Shown: piece after piece, positions 1-11,643 of the stretch
How positions within the stretch are numbered: position 1 is the stretch's first letter
Layout: every line of letters starts with the position of its first letter
Assembly: GCF_000001735.4 (NCBI RefSeq)
Contig: NC_003075.7
Span: forward strand, 7,937,001 to 8,001,000
DNA from: Arabidopsis thaliana
Taxonomy: Eukaryota > Streptophyta > Magnoliopsida > Brassicales > Brassicaceae
Length of the DNA stretch: 64,000 bases
Direction: 5' to 3'
Made by a program: the position numbers and the translations under genes
The notes under the pieces: model-generated
What the model saw: the letters and a program-made list of their open reading frames with translations, nothing else
What the model was told of the DNA's origin: nothing
Database searches by the model: none

Positions 1-1497
1 GAGAGCTCTCTGCTGAACAGTTGTTCTTGTGCTCTATTGCTACTGCAAGCTCGGATAAGGATGGAATCATCATTTTGGTTGTGTCGAAGGTGCTTGTTGT
101 TCCTTGGCACCCATTGGTGATGGAGGCCTTTATGGCTAGCTCTGAAAGCTCTTCTCTAGCTGCCTCTAACCCAGCAAATGCAACAGCTTGCTCCTCTATA
201 GCCTTGCAAGCTTTCTCTAGAATTGATTGCAGGTACTTCCCTTGTGCCTCGATCCTTAACTGGAGTCGCCTTTGCACCTGCGTATACTAATGGATCTTAT
301 TAAATGTGGAACCAGGGCTCAAACATTAGTATATGCGGTTTCTATGGTTCTAACTTTCATGAAAAGATTTCCTAAGTAGTAACGTTCTGATAAGCTTTAA
401 GGAAATTCAATGGAGGTTTCTATATAGTCTCTCATTAACCAAAGTCTCTCTGGTATTTGGTGAATTCGAAGAAGAAACTAACCTCTAGTTGCTCGTGTAG
501 TCTTCTTTGGACTTCCATCTGGGCACGCAAAGCTTCAGTGACCTGGTAACTCCTGGCTCAAGACAAAAACAATGAGTGTTATAGACAGTGAATATAACAC
601 TTGGAATAAAGAGAACACTTGAAACCATACTCGTTCTGTTCTTGAGCAGCCAATCTTAAGGATGATGTTGAAGATGAACCAGTGTCCTGACTCTCCGCAA
701 CACAAGAAACTACAGAGATATAAGTTCACAAAGATATAAATGCACAACTGAATCCATAAAGATATAAATGGATTCTTAGCTAAAGATATAACTGAATACC
801 ATCCTTAGAGTTGTCAATTGATTCTTTACAAGATTGCCTCCCCAAGCGGAATTTCTACCGAGCAAAAAACCAGAGAACAACACAGTCAAAAAGCAATGAA
901 CTTTGTTTGTTATAAGTAGCCAAAGAAGCATAATTTGATATTGAAGGTAGTAGCATCAAAACCTGAAGATGAGATTTGAGATGGTAAAGAGTGAGACCCT
1001 TCACTCCCATTGTTCTCATTATAGTTTTAGGCGTTGCTTCTGACATCAAACCAAACACACAAAAAAACTAATCTTGTAAACAAATCTCAAGGCCAATAAA
1101 AAAAACCTAAAGAATGCCACAGTAATTCCTAAATTGTTCTAAGTGACATAAACCCAAGAAATCCATTCTATTTCAGGATGATTGACTTCCAAATCTGAAA
1201 GAAATTAGACCTAACTCGTTGTCAAATTCTTCGTACTAACTGAAGAACAACAGATTAAAAAAAAAAACACATTTCATTCTAAGATCCATAAATTTCTAAG
1301 AAGGGACACTTACTGTCGGGTCCGCCGAGCTGAGTGACGGCGTCAACGAATCTTTCATGGAGCTCAGAGGTCCAACGAAGGCGAGGCTTGGGGTCAGTGG
1401 TTAGGACCAGACAAGCGTCGATGGGAAGATTGGTTCCGTCAGAGTAGTCTCCCAAGCTGCCATCTAGAGGAAGCGAAGACCGAATCGCCGAGTACAT
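1..1497 (-). CDS. UNE16: MYB-CC (GARP) transcription factor, 3' part outside window
   Basis: Nuclear DNA-binding regulator. Coding exons on the minus strand are 1314-1497, 963-1039, 800-854, 631-709, 483-552 and 1-277 (continuing out of the window). All introns are GT/AG and the phases join cleanly, giving about 247 residues. The start is the ATG at 1497, giving MYSAIRSSLPLDG. Residues about 34-90 form the GARP/MYB-like domain (PRLRWTSELHERFVDAV then TPKTIMRTMGVKGLTLYHLK and SHLQKFR). Exons 5-6 encode the MYB-CC coiled coil with its LHEQLEVQRRLQLRIEAQ signature, a dimerisation segment in this family. A Ser/Thr-rich linker separates the two. The family includes phosphate-starvation regulators of the PHR/PHL type; the name UNE16 (unfertilised embryo sac 16) is from recall of AT4G13640. 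The alternative is another close MYB-CC paralogue. Confidence 0.93.
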
Positions 1498-2348
1498 TCT
1501 TCTTTGATCCCCACAAAGGAACAAACTTTTCTTCGTTTCTTTTATTTTCTCGGCTGTTTTCCCGGGAAAGTGAAAGAAAGTGTGAAGAAAGATATTGTGG
1601 ATTTCTAAGACAGCGAAGAAACGAGTTGATAGATTGGACAAGACAACACTCGGATAGTATTTTGTGTTTATATTTGTGCATTATTGAATTTATTTAGATA
1701 TTTTCAAAAAAAAAAAAAGAGAGAGCAGAATTTATGTTTTGGTTATTTGTACTCTTTGCATTGAAATTCCAAATAACATATATGTTTTGAAAAAGTAGTA
1801 AGATAAAATTTCTTTTAGTTATTATTTTCGTTTTTCAATAGCAGAATAAAACTTCAAGTTCTCTATCTTAAGATGGTGCTAACTGCTAAAATAAACCAAA
1901 TGAAAAAAGAAAAAAATAGGGTCCTCAATTTTTTTTTAAATATCAAATCCTTTAAACCTACTAGACATTTTTCCAATTATTTTTCTTTTATATAATTCAA
2001 GAGAAAAAAAGTATTCTTTAGCTTTAGTTTTTTAATTTTTATATTACTATTGACAAAATTTGTTTATGTAATAGCAGTTTCCAAATTCAGCCACATAAAA
2101 CATTAAGAAATCAGAAGCACATCAATCATTCATATGCATAAAGAGAGACTCTGTTTCTTGGCAACATAGAATCTTTATTTTGAGACACTTTCTCTTAATC
2201 TACAATTCATCAATTTTAAAGCCATAGATGCACGTATATATGTAATATGTACACATATATAAGCCCCTAAAAAAGGATGGGGTATGAAAGATAGTGATAG
2301 TTACTTAGCAATGGTAGTAGAAACAAAGGAGTGGTTCGTTTTGTTAAG
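1498..2348. other. Intergenic: UNE16 promoter/5' leader and PPR 3' flank
   Basis: AT-rich sequence. The part next to 1497 is the 5' leader and promoter of the minus-strand MYB-CC gene; it holds a short A/GA-rich run near 1707-1726. I see no coding region, tRNA or clear repeat in it. The stretch just beyond it, 2349-2610, has coding-like open frames and is listed separately. Confidence 0.6.
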
Positions 2349-2610
2349 TCATCGATGGTCTCCTTTGCTCATGATCAACTCCTGCATCAACTCCAACTTT
2401 TCCTCAAGAACAGTCATGTGACTATTCTTTCCTTCAGGATAATACTCTTTGCTCAAGTATATCGTCTAGTATCATATCATTGCTGAGAATTCAGCTTACC
2501 CGTAAGGTTTGGTCCATGATCTCCTTCTTTGAGCGAGAACCAGAGCTCGAACTTTGGAACACAGACTTAACCTTCCCAAAAGAGGCGAGTGAGCTACCAG
2601 GCTTTGGCTC
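2349..2610 (-). other. Open, coding-like segment downstream of the PPR stop codon
   Basis: Read on the minus strand, the frame directly after the PPR stop stays open for 39 more codons (2494-2610, starting EPKPGSSLASFGKVKSVFQ), then stops. After a 25-base gap a second open block, 2349-2465, encodes 38 residues rich in Glu, Leu and Lys (ending LMQELIMSKGDHR) before a TGA. A splice-donor-like GGTAAG overlaps the PPR stop codon itself, and another GTAAGC lies at the end of the first block. This could be 3' untranslated sequence, an alternative 3' exon, or a relic of a neighbouring gene. I do not recognise the peptide. Confidence 0.35.
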
Positions 2611-5600
2611 TTACCAGTAATCTTTACAAGAGCAAGCACCTCCTTCAAAATGATGAAACCTATATGCATCCCTCACTATGATTTCTCGATTTGATACCTT
2701 AGATACAAACTTTATCCAAGCATGGCAATCGTTGCAAACACGTAGGTTCTTCATTACATTTATAGGCACTGTTGCAGGCAAGCTAAGGAGTCCAAATGAA
2801 ATTGCTAATTTCTCGCTGTGGATGAAAATTATTGGATCTTTTTGCTCGTGCTGCAGTTCATTCAATAGGCTGAAACAGTCTTGCACATACCCGATTTCAG
2901 ATGCTCGTTTGGTAAGATCTTGGAAGTATTCATGTATCTCATCTGCTAACGGGTGATTCTGGTCACCAACATAGAAAGAGTGAATTGAGTTTTTAACTTC
3001 AATCCAACTTTGTCCCGGTTCTTTCTTCACACCCTTTTCTTTCATCTTTTGTCTTGTAAGATCCCTAGCATCCCATTTCTTGGACACCGCATACAGATTT
3101 GACAGAAGAACATATGTTGCTGAGTCTTCAGGTTCTAACTCTAGGAGATGATGCGCTGCAAATTCTCCTATTTCCATGTTCTTGTGCACTACACAAGCAC
3201 TCAAAAGTGTTCTCCAGACCAAGGCATCTGGCTTAATAGGCATTTCCTGAATGAACTCTTTCGCACGGCTCAAAAGACCAGCTCGAGTTAGCATATCCAC
3301 TACACACACATAGTGTTCCGGTTTAGGAGATAATCCATATTCTGAATTCATGGATTCAAAGTATGCAATCCCCTTGTCCACTAGTCCTATGTGGCTACAT
3401 GCTGATAGAACTCCCACAAGCGTCACATGATTAGGCCTTACATTAGAATGTATCATCTGGTCAAAAGAATCTAGTGCTTCAGAACCAAACCCATGTTTAG
3501 AATAAGCATTAATTATCGCATTCCACGAAACTTCATTTTTCGTGGAGACTTCAAGGAACTGCTTCTCTGCATCAGAAATGCTCCCACACTTGGCATACAT
3601 AGAGATTAAAGCATTGCAAACTTCGGTTTCTGAATCGTATCCGGTTTTGGTGATCACAGCATGAACCTGCTTCCCTTGTTTCATGTTAGCTGTCTCAGAA
3701 GCAGCTTTCACAGCAGACCCAAACGTGAAATTATTATTGTCAATTCCTTCTCTGTTCATTCGAACGAAGACACGAAGTGCTTCTTCATTGTTTCCACTCT
3801 GCTGAAATCCGGATACCAGAGCATTCCATGCTATATTATCTCCAGCTTCAGTTTGTTCAAACGCTAAATACGATTCCTCTATTTTTCCGCATCTAGAATA
3901 AAGTGTAACCAGTGCATTTTGAAATGGCAGGTCAGATGAGAAACCAGATACACAAGCTTGAGCATGAATTTGCTGTCCTTCCTTTAAGGCTTGAAGACCA
4001 GCACATGCACTAACTGCATTTGTCAATCCAACTTCATCAGACCGAATCCCTCGATCCAACATCTGCCTGAAAGTTGTTAAAGCTTTGTCGTCGAAATTGT
4101 ATTGCGTGTAACCTGCAATCATTGTTGTCCAAGACACAACATCTTTTCCAGCAAACCTTATAAGTATATCCCAGGCAGTATCCAACTTTCCTAATTTTGC
4201 ATACATATCGATGAGCACACTACAAACATAGGCATTGAGCTGAAAGTTAGTTTTTATTATTTGACTATGGATTTGTTCTCCAAGCTCCAGATCCCCAAGT
4301 CGTATGCAAGTTTTCAAAATACTCGGGTAGGTATATTGATTTGGAACAATTTCCTCTATCTGCATCTGTCTGAAAATCCTAAAAGAATTTCTTAAATCGT
4401 CTAATAACCCATAAGCTACTAGCATCACATTCCAGAGAACTACATTTTCAACCTCAGTCTCAAGAAAATAATCAAGGGCGGTTTCAATATCAGCGCATTT
4501 TGCATACAGATTAAGGAGCGCACCTTCAATCTTGTTGTTTGAAGCAAAACCAAGTTTAGTTGTGTATGCATGTAGCTGTTGTCCCCTAAACAGAGTTCCA
4601 TCAGCTGAACATGCAACCACAAGGCTCGCAAGAGTATTACTGTCTGGTTCAAGTCCATCAAGGTGCATTCTTTTGAACAATTCCATAGCTTTCTCACCAT
4701 AACCACACTGAGAAAGCCCGTTGATAAGAGTGTTATAAGTAACTGCATCTCTCTGTGACATGTTACTGAAGATGTGTTCTGCTGATATCAAATTTCCCAA
4801 ATGAAAGTACAAAGACACAAGTGCATTGCAAACATAAGTGTCGGAGGAAAACCCTAACTTCAATACGAGCCCATGAAGCTGCTCACCAATCTCAAGAGAT
4901 TCTATCTTCTTACACGCACTTAAAACACTTGAAAACGCATAAGGCGTTGGCATGATACCTAAAACATACATATCGCAGAACAATCTAATGGCTTCTGCTT
5001 CACATTCATTTTTCGAAAGCCCGGATATCATTGCAACCCAAGAACTATGATCCTTCAGACGTAACCCATCAAAAACCCTTCTAGCTAAATCCACAAACCC
5101 ATTCCTAGAGTACAAGTCAATCAAAGGATTACACACAACCGTACTATCCCTCAAGCCCTGATATAAAATCCTTGCATGAATCTGCTCAACTACATCAAAA
5201 GCAACACTACCACCACGACATGCTTCCAAAACACCACTGAAAGTTCCTTCATTCGGAGTAACATTCTCACTAACCATTCTCACAAAAAGACCAAACACTT
5301 CTCCAATCAAATTCCTAGAAGCTAACTCCTTTATCATCTTATTCCAAGTAAAAATCGTTCTCTCAGGCATTTCGTCAAACACCTTGAAAGCACCATATAA
5401 ATCTCCTTTAAAAAGATAAAAATCAAAAAGCTTTTCAGAGAGGCAACCATTGCTATCCAAACCCAACTTCAAAATCTGGGAATGTAGCTTTCTTCCTTCA
5501 TCTAAAGACCCATTTGTCTTCAAACATCCTTCAAGAAGCCATTTCAAAGTTTGATGATTAGGTCGAATTCCACGATTCTCCACGGAATCAATTCTCTTTT

Positions 5601-5898
5601 CTTGAAATGATTCATCCTCAGAGATATAAACAGATATAGCAGCAAAACTAGCTCTCCTGGTCCCACAAAGAGTCTACAAAAGAGGAGCATAGTTACAAAA
5701 TCAGAACCATGTTAAAGCAATGGAGTTTCAATGGGATGATTTAGAGAACAAGAACGCAAGCATTACAGGAAAGACAGTTCTGGTCTTGAGCTTACGAGGA
5801 ACACCATGAATGAAGATAAATGAGGACGACACTGAGCGAAGAAACATGGGTTCCTCCTTAGAATGCCAAAGACGAACCAACCAAATATATTTATTCAT
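2611..5898 (-). CDS. DYW-class pentatricopeptide repeat protein, 1064 residues
   Basis: Probable organellar C-to-U RNA-editing factor. Two coding exons: 5767-5898 (44 codons) and 2611-5673. The long open frame begins formally at a GTG (5583), which is not a usable start. Upstream, the frame continues through an acceptor at 5674 into a first exon with two in-frame ATGs (5898 and 5847). Starting at 5898 gives 1064 residues, the length I recall for At4g13650; starting at 5847 gives 1047 with a basic, Ser-rich N terminus more like a transit peptide. About twenty PLS-type PPR motifs (for example [28 protein letters not shown]) are followed by E/E+ regions and a DYW deaminase domain with His996-Ser-Glu, Cys1024-x2-Cys1027-His and a terminal Asp-Tyr-Trp. 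No characterised editing site is known to me, and whether it enters mitochondria or plastids cannot be decided here. Confidence 0.95.
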
Positions 5899-6069
5899 GT
5901 GGAAAATATTATCTTCGAAATTTTGTTTTGGTTTTGGTTTTTCAATTTAAAGTTTACTAATTAGGGGAGGAAAAATTCCATAATAAATATTATGTTTTTT
6001 TCATAATCATACATAAAAAATTTACATATTGAAAAGTACACCGAACTATTGTTTACTCAATTTACAACC

Positions 6070-6094
6070 TATATATATATATATATATATATAT
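6070..6094. repeat. (TA)n microsatellite
   Basis: Twenty-five bases of uninterrupted TA dinucleotides, about 170 bases upstream of the PPR start codon. Such tracts are highly length-variable between accessions. Confidence 0.9.
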
Positions 6095-7932
6095 GATGAT
6101 GTTAAGTGAGAGCGTTTAATAGCATGTGTAAAGTTTTGGGTTTAGTATCTATGATGATGTTAAGTATGAAAGATAGCTAATCTCGTAAGAGTTTAGAAGA
6201 GTGGAGTCAGGAAATGTGAATCAGTGAATGGAGTATGAAGTAGGGTTTGTGCTGGTAATATTACAATAAAACTCGTATAAATAAATGAGATGGTGGTTTG
6301 TGTTTCTCTTTGTTCAGCCCATATTCACTGTATTTCGTGTAACAATTTATTTGTGACTATAGTTTGGTACATTATATGGTTCGTTCCATCTAGATATTCT
6401 AGAACAAAACGAAATTTTTAGGAATAATTAAAAATTGTTGAGGGGATTCGGTAATATGTAAAGTGTATAGAAAAAGATCTAAAACTATAGTGAAGTAGTT
6501 TGAAAAGGGGACATAAGATACAACTTTCGGCTGTATATTTAATAAACAGAATGGATTTAGTATTAAGGAGTTTATAAAATATATATTCGACCGTTCAGAA
6601 GGATATATAGCCAATGAAAGCCCAAAAGCTTGTGATTGGTGAAAATTTGTTACAATTTTTTGGTGAAGTTAAGCTTAGACAAAAGTAACCAAAAGTCTAA
6701 AAGGTTTATTGTGCAAAAAGAAGAGAAAAGAAAACGAAGAGATGGAGTTCTAATACATATTATATATCTGATGAAGACGGCGAAATAAAAAGAAGAGGCA
6801 AAAGTATTTAGGAGAAAAATGTAAATGAAGACTTTTATATTTCGAGTTAATTTTCAATGTACATACTGTTCAGATCCAATCTAACAACTCTTTTACCTCT
6901 AGTTAAACCACTTAACACAGCTACCTCATGGACCATGGTGAGTCAAAATTGGTGATATAAAGGTGTGTTTACTTTTGGTGATTTGTTTTTAGCTATTAAA
7001 ATAAATATACGATTTTTTATTTTTTATTTTTTTGACGGCAAATATACGATTTTGTTTTGATTGATTATTTTTTATAAATCAAAATATTATTACAGAAAAA
7101 AAATTATAAGACAAACTAAAGGGTCAATTGCAAAACTAGCCATATTTGATAATTTAATTAAGAATATAGCATCATATACATATAAATTAAAAAAATAGCA
7201 TATAAGGGTTGGGAAAAGACAATTTTGATGTGCAATAGTTGATGAGAGATGATTTACTAACACTTCATTTAGTTTTCATCTATTTGTATGTTTTTGTTAT
7301 ATATCTTTTCCAAAAAATTGATTCTAATTATGAAATTTATAAGATAAAAATTTCTGCTTTTTTCTACATACAACATAGTTTAAATTTTTAAAATCGGATT
7401 TGTATTTATAAAATAGTAAAAAATGTTTGTAAGTAAATTTATATTGTACTATTTATGATGTATAGAAATAGAATGTTGTACTATACTATTTTCATAAATC
7501 ATTCGTAATTTAGTTTTAATTTTAGTATAAAACAAAATATTTTAAATTAAATAAAGTAATAGTGGTGGTAGTGGTGGTGAGATAGTAGTTTATGTTGCAA
7601 TATTACCTACGATAATCGTAAAAGATAAAACATAGACGATTTAAATTACCGAGTTAAAGCGATATGATCCCCATTAAAAAACTATACCCTAAGAGATACA
7701 ATATTGGGAACCCAAGCAAGCAAATTAACTGTTGTAGTGACGGTAATACGATTGTAGTGACGACAATACGGTTATAGCAGTGAGCCACTGATAAGGATAA
7801 TGGTGACTTGGTAGTAGAGGTAATGATGTAATAATATAGGTGATAATTGTATTATGAATTTTATTATGTGTAATATTTTTTTTTGTTATAATAGAATAGA
7901 AAGTACATATAGAAAATAGAAGTAAAAGACAT

Positions 7933-8117
7933 TAAGAGAGAGATTAAGAGATAGAGAAAGGGAGAGAGAGAAAGAGAGAGAGGGAGAGAGAAAGAGAGAA
8001 AGAGAGAAAGAGAGAAAGAGAGAAAGAGAGAAAGAGAGAAAGAGAGAGGAAGGGAGGGAGAGAGAGAAAGAGAGAGAGGAAAAGAGAGAGAGGGAAAGAG
8101 AAAGAAAGAGGAAGGGG
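7933..8117. repeat. GA-rich microsatellite, about 185 bases
   Basis: The plus strand is almost pure purine, built of GAGA, GAAAGA and GGGAGA units, with a phased AGAGAA hexamer block in the middle (about 7986-8045). The minus strand gives spurious Leu/Ser/Phe-rich open frames, which I do not call as genes. Confidence 0.95.
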
Positions 8118-8658
8118 GCAAAATTGTGATTAATACACAAAATATAAAGAATATCATCTAGTTTTTGTTTTGATGGTACTTTCTTAATTATAAATTTTTT
8201 TTTGTTAGATTTATAAATTAAATTTCCCCAAACTAAAAGGTTAGACCAAATATAATTTCTTGCAGATTTTTTCTTTGTTTTGAGCATTAATGTATTATTT
8301 TTAGTGTATCAAGGCAATTAGATGGTGATATAAGTCTAAGAATTTGAAGTAAGGTAAATGGTTAAACGTCCAACTACGAAATTCGTGTAATTAATTATAA
8401 TATACCTTAACTGCCTACCAAATACTAAATTATAGTGCAACTTTACTAAAGTTTACATAGGTTCGAGAAGTCATTAGCATTTGACATATTAGGATTTCAT
8501 TTTACACAAGCTTTCGAGAAGATAAACATGTTTGACTTGTATACGGCTGTTCAACGACTCTTGACGAAAACTCAATTTTTGGTATTTCAAATTGCTTGAA
8601 AATCTGATGTAAAAGGGCAACAACTACACGATATGATTCAAACTACTATCAATTTTCT

Positions 8659-8662
<4 letters not shown>

Positions 8663-8692
<30 letters not shown>
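8663..8692. repeat. Homopolymeric A tract (30 nt)
   Basis: Thirty consecutive A on the plus strand in intergenic DNA. It has no flanking target duplication that I can see, so a retroposed tail is possible but unsupported. Confidence 0.9.
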
Positions 8693-8694
<2 letters not shown>

Positions 8695-9282
8695 AGACTA
8701 ATTTTTATTTGTGTACTGTATACATTATTTTCTAAAACAAATGTCTAGACATTATAGTATTTTATAAACACTTACACAACACCAAATGTTTGTCTTAACC
8801 CCGACTAAAAAGGACATATGTGTTGTTAATGCTGGATCACCGGTGGTTTTGTTAGTGTCTACCCTTATTTGTATGGAAAAACACTGCCATAGCCCATAAG
8901 GTAACTTATAAGGACATCAAAGCTTTTGGTGTTTGACTGCTTAAATGTTCAGTCTCCAGATTCCAGCACATGCATTTCTCGAATACTTGACTAATGGTGA
9001 AGCTAGCATTTTTTAATAACTTTGCCTTACCAATCATGGTGGTTGGCGGAATTAATCATGGTGGTAAGCGAGAGACTTTATTTTATCCAAAAAAAAAATG
9101 AGAGACGTAAAATTAGAACTATTTTTAGTTATAATAGTTATATTTTATTATTTTGTCTCAATTATTCTCCCCGCCCCTCTATGTAGACGTGTGAATATTA
9201 GAGAGATTGATAACGAACTCCTCACAACATCATATCTCAAGTTCACCACCCAAAAGAAAAAACACACACACATCTTAGAGAG

Positions 9283-11252
9283 ATGAAAGAGACTAATTTT
9301 GGCGAGAAAACGCGCGTTCTGGTAGTTGGTGGGACGGGATCATTGGGGAGGAGGATTGTAAGTGCGTGTTTGGCTGAGGGACACGAGACTTATGTTCTCC
9401 AGCGGCCGGAGATTGGAGTGGACATCGAGAAGGTGCAGCTACTTCTTTCTTTCAAAAGACTCGGCGCACATCTTGTGGAAGGCTCATTCTCCGATCACCA
9501 AAGCCTTGTCTCTGCCGTAAAGCAAGTCGACGTGGTTGTCTCCGCCATGTCCGGTGTCCACTTCCGCACCCACAACATCCCCGTTCAGCTCAAGCTCGTC
9601 GCAGCCATCAAAGAGGCCGGTAACGTCAAGGTAAAAGGACTCATACATCACTAAACACTTTTCTTTCTAGTGTAGTTGTTACCTTTTTCATCAGAGTTTA
9701 AAGCAATTTAAAATACCGATTATCGTAGCTGGTATTCCAAAAAAGTTGCTTTGGCATATATACAACATAAATTAATAGTATATGTGTTAAAAAAATATGA
9801 AGGTACAATGTATCTGTCTGCATCAATGACATATGCATCTTTTGAAAATAGCTGATATATTACGGCTATATTTTGCTAACAATCGCAAATGAATTGAATT
9901 TAACTCTATAGACATATACTCATTTTTAAAAATTTAATAATTTTCTTGGAAAAGATAAAGATCCGTTTGTAAGATAATTGTGTAACACAAAAGTCACCTT
10001 TTTGGCTTACCAATAACAAAGTTTTAATAAGCTTGCATGCATTATTGTTCAAAGACTATCTAAAGGTTTTTGAAATAATAATAAATCATTTTAGAAAAAA
10101 AAACAAAATTATACAACCAATCTTGTCGGATGTTTTTTTAATAATATTGACTGTCTTAGCTTATGTTCGGTGGTGCTTACACTAAAAAATTAAAATATTT
10201 CAGTGAAACTACTTACAATAAGTTAAAAAATATTTCAGCGTTTCTTACCATCAGAATTTGGAATGGATCCGTCACGTATGGGACATGCCATGCCACCAGG
10301 AAGTGAAACATTTGATCAAAAAATGGAAATACGAAATGCAATTAAGGCCGCCGGGATCTCCCACACATACCTCGTCGGTGCTTGTTTTGCCGCATACTTC
10401 GGCGGAAATTTATCTCAAATGGGAACTTTGTTCCCTCCGAAAAACAAAGTTGATATTTATGGGGACGGAAATGTTAAAGGTTAGAAGAACTCTTATGGAA
10501 CGCTCTCTCTTCATATTTTTCTTTTTTCTATTTGTGTCACTTTTATAATCATGAAAATTCTAAAAAATCTATTTTTGTTCCCATTGGTTTTATTATAGTG
10601 GTGTTCGTAGATGAAGATGACATGGCAAAATATACAGCGAAGACGCTTAATGATCCCCGAACGTTGAATAAAACTGTGTATGTTAGACCTACCGACAACA
10701 TTCTCACACAAATGGAACTAGTTCAGATATGGGAGAAACTAACCGAAAAAGAGTTGGAGAAGACCTATGTTTCAGGAAACGACTTTCTTGCTGACATTGA
10801 AGGTAAATCTAATCATCATCTAGTAACCAAATTAAACAAACCTAGCTTTTGGATTATAGATTTCTATCACATCTCTTAAATAAAGCATTGGATTAATGTA
10901 AGGTTGGTTTAGTATTAAAACCGAAATGTAAAAGTTGGTCATGCCAAGTATTTATTTTCTATATATCACATCTCATAAATTAAAGTAGACGTTTTTGTCT
11001 TTTAGATTCTAGTAAATTATGAGAAAGAGTTGAATTTAGACCAAGTATTTATTTTCTATTAAATGTGAAAATGTTTATTATATACATGCAGATAAGGAGA
11101 TATCACACCAAGCGGGACTAGGACACTTTTATCACATATACTACGAAGGTTGTCTCACAGATCATGAAGTTGGAGACGACGAAGAAGCTACTAAACTCTA
11201 TCCGGATGTGAAGTACAAACGCATGGATGAATATTTGAAAATTTTCGTATAA
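9283..11252 (+). CDS. PRR2: Pinoresinol reductase 2 (317 residues)
   Basis: NADPH-dependent cytosolic reductase of the PCBER/PLR/isoflavone-reductase family (atypical short-chain dehydrogenase). It opens the furan rings of pinoresinol to lariciresinol in lignan synthesis. Exons are 9283-9630, 10239-10479, 10599-10802 and 11092-11252; all splice sites are GT/AG and the sum is 318 codons, the length known for Arabidopsis PRR2. The Rossmann NADPH motif GGTGSLG is at residues 16-22. The family block RFLPSEFGMDP opens exon 2, followed by the family's catalytic lysine, here Lys143 in FDQKMEIR. The C terminus (KRMDEYLKIFV) is typical. The gene looks intact. The main alternative is the paralogue PRR1; gene order on chromosome 4 favours PRR2. 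Confidence 0.95.
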
Positions 11253-11643
11253 TGTTACATATATGTGAAACACATCGCCATTTCCTTATTTTTATGTTTT
11301 ACCATGGCCTTTTGTTTTGTTTGCTTGAAGATGTTTTCCGAATTTATTTTAAAATTTAAATGTTTCAGTTATGGATATGTCTGGTTATATATAGATATAC
11401 ATATAATCTCAAGGGTCCGAAAATTTCCAAAAGTAAACTCAAGGGTCTGAAAAGATAATTTGGAAATTTAAGTCCTTTTCCTAGAATACCACCGATAATA
11501 TAAGGGCTTTATACACAAATACACAAGAGATACTTCGAGAAGAGATTAAAAAATAAATAACATAAAAAAATGGAAATTATCTTCCCGCCATGTGTATGTG
11601 GTAACTAACAAAAGCTTCGATTACTTTATCCTCTCACTCTCTA
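11253..11643. other. PRR2 3' flank and PTAC5 promoter
   Basis: Compact 390-base spacer between two same-strand genes. It holds PRR2 3' sequence with a near-repeat of CTCAAGGGTC(C/T)GAAAA (about 11408 and 11437), then the AT-rich promoter and leader of PTAC5. No gene seen. Confidence 0.55.

Larger units (their letters stand above)
5899..9282. other. Gene-free region of 3.4 kb with simple repeats
   Basis: Very AT-rich, no coding signal. Most open frames here are low-complexity artefacts of the GA microsatellite. It contains a (TA)n run at 6070-6094, the GA-rich tract at 7933-8117, a trinucleotide-like GTG/GTA stretch near 7562-7580, short diverged GTAGTGACG repeats near 7735-7785 and a 30-nt A run at 8663-8692. 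The end of the region (about 8950-9282) is the promoter and leader of PRR2. Confidence 0.6.

Noticed and set aside
7130..7265. Transposon terminus suggested by GGGTCAATTGCAAAACTAGCC
   Set aside because: Resembles ends of some plant elements, but I found no partner terminus, target duplication or coding remnant.
7864..8287. Two minus-strand open frames rich in Leu, Ser and Phe
   Set aside because: They are the translation of the GA microsatellite; low complexity, no gene signals.
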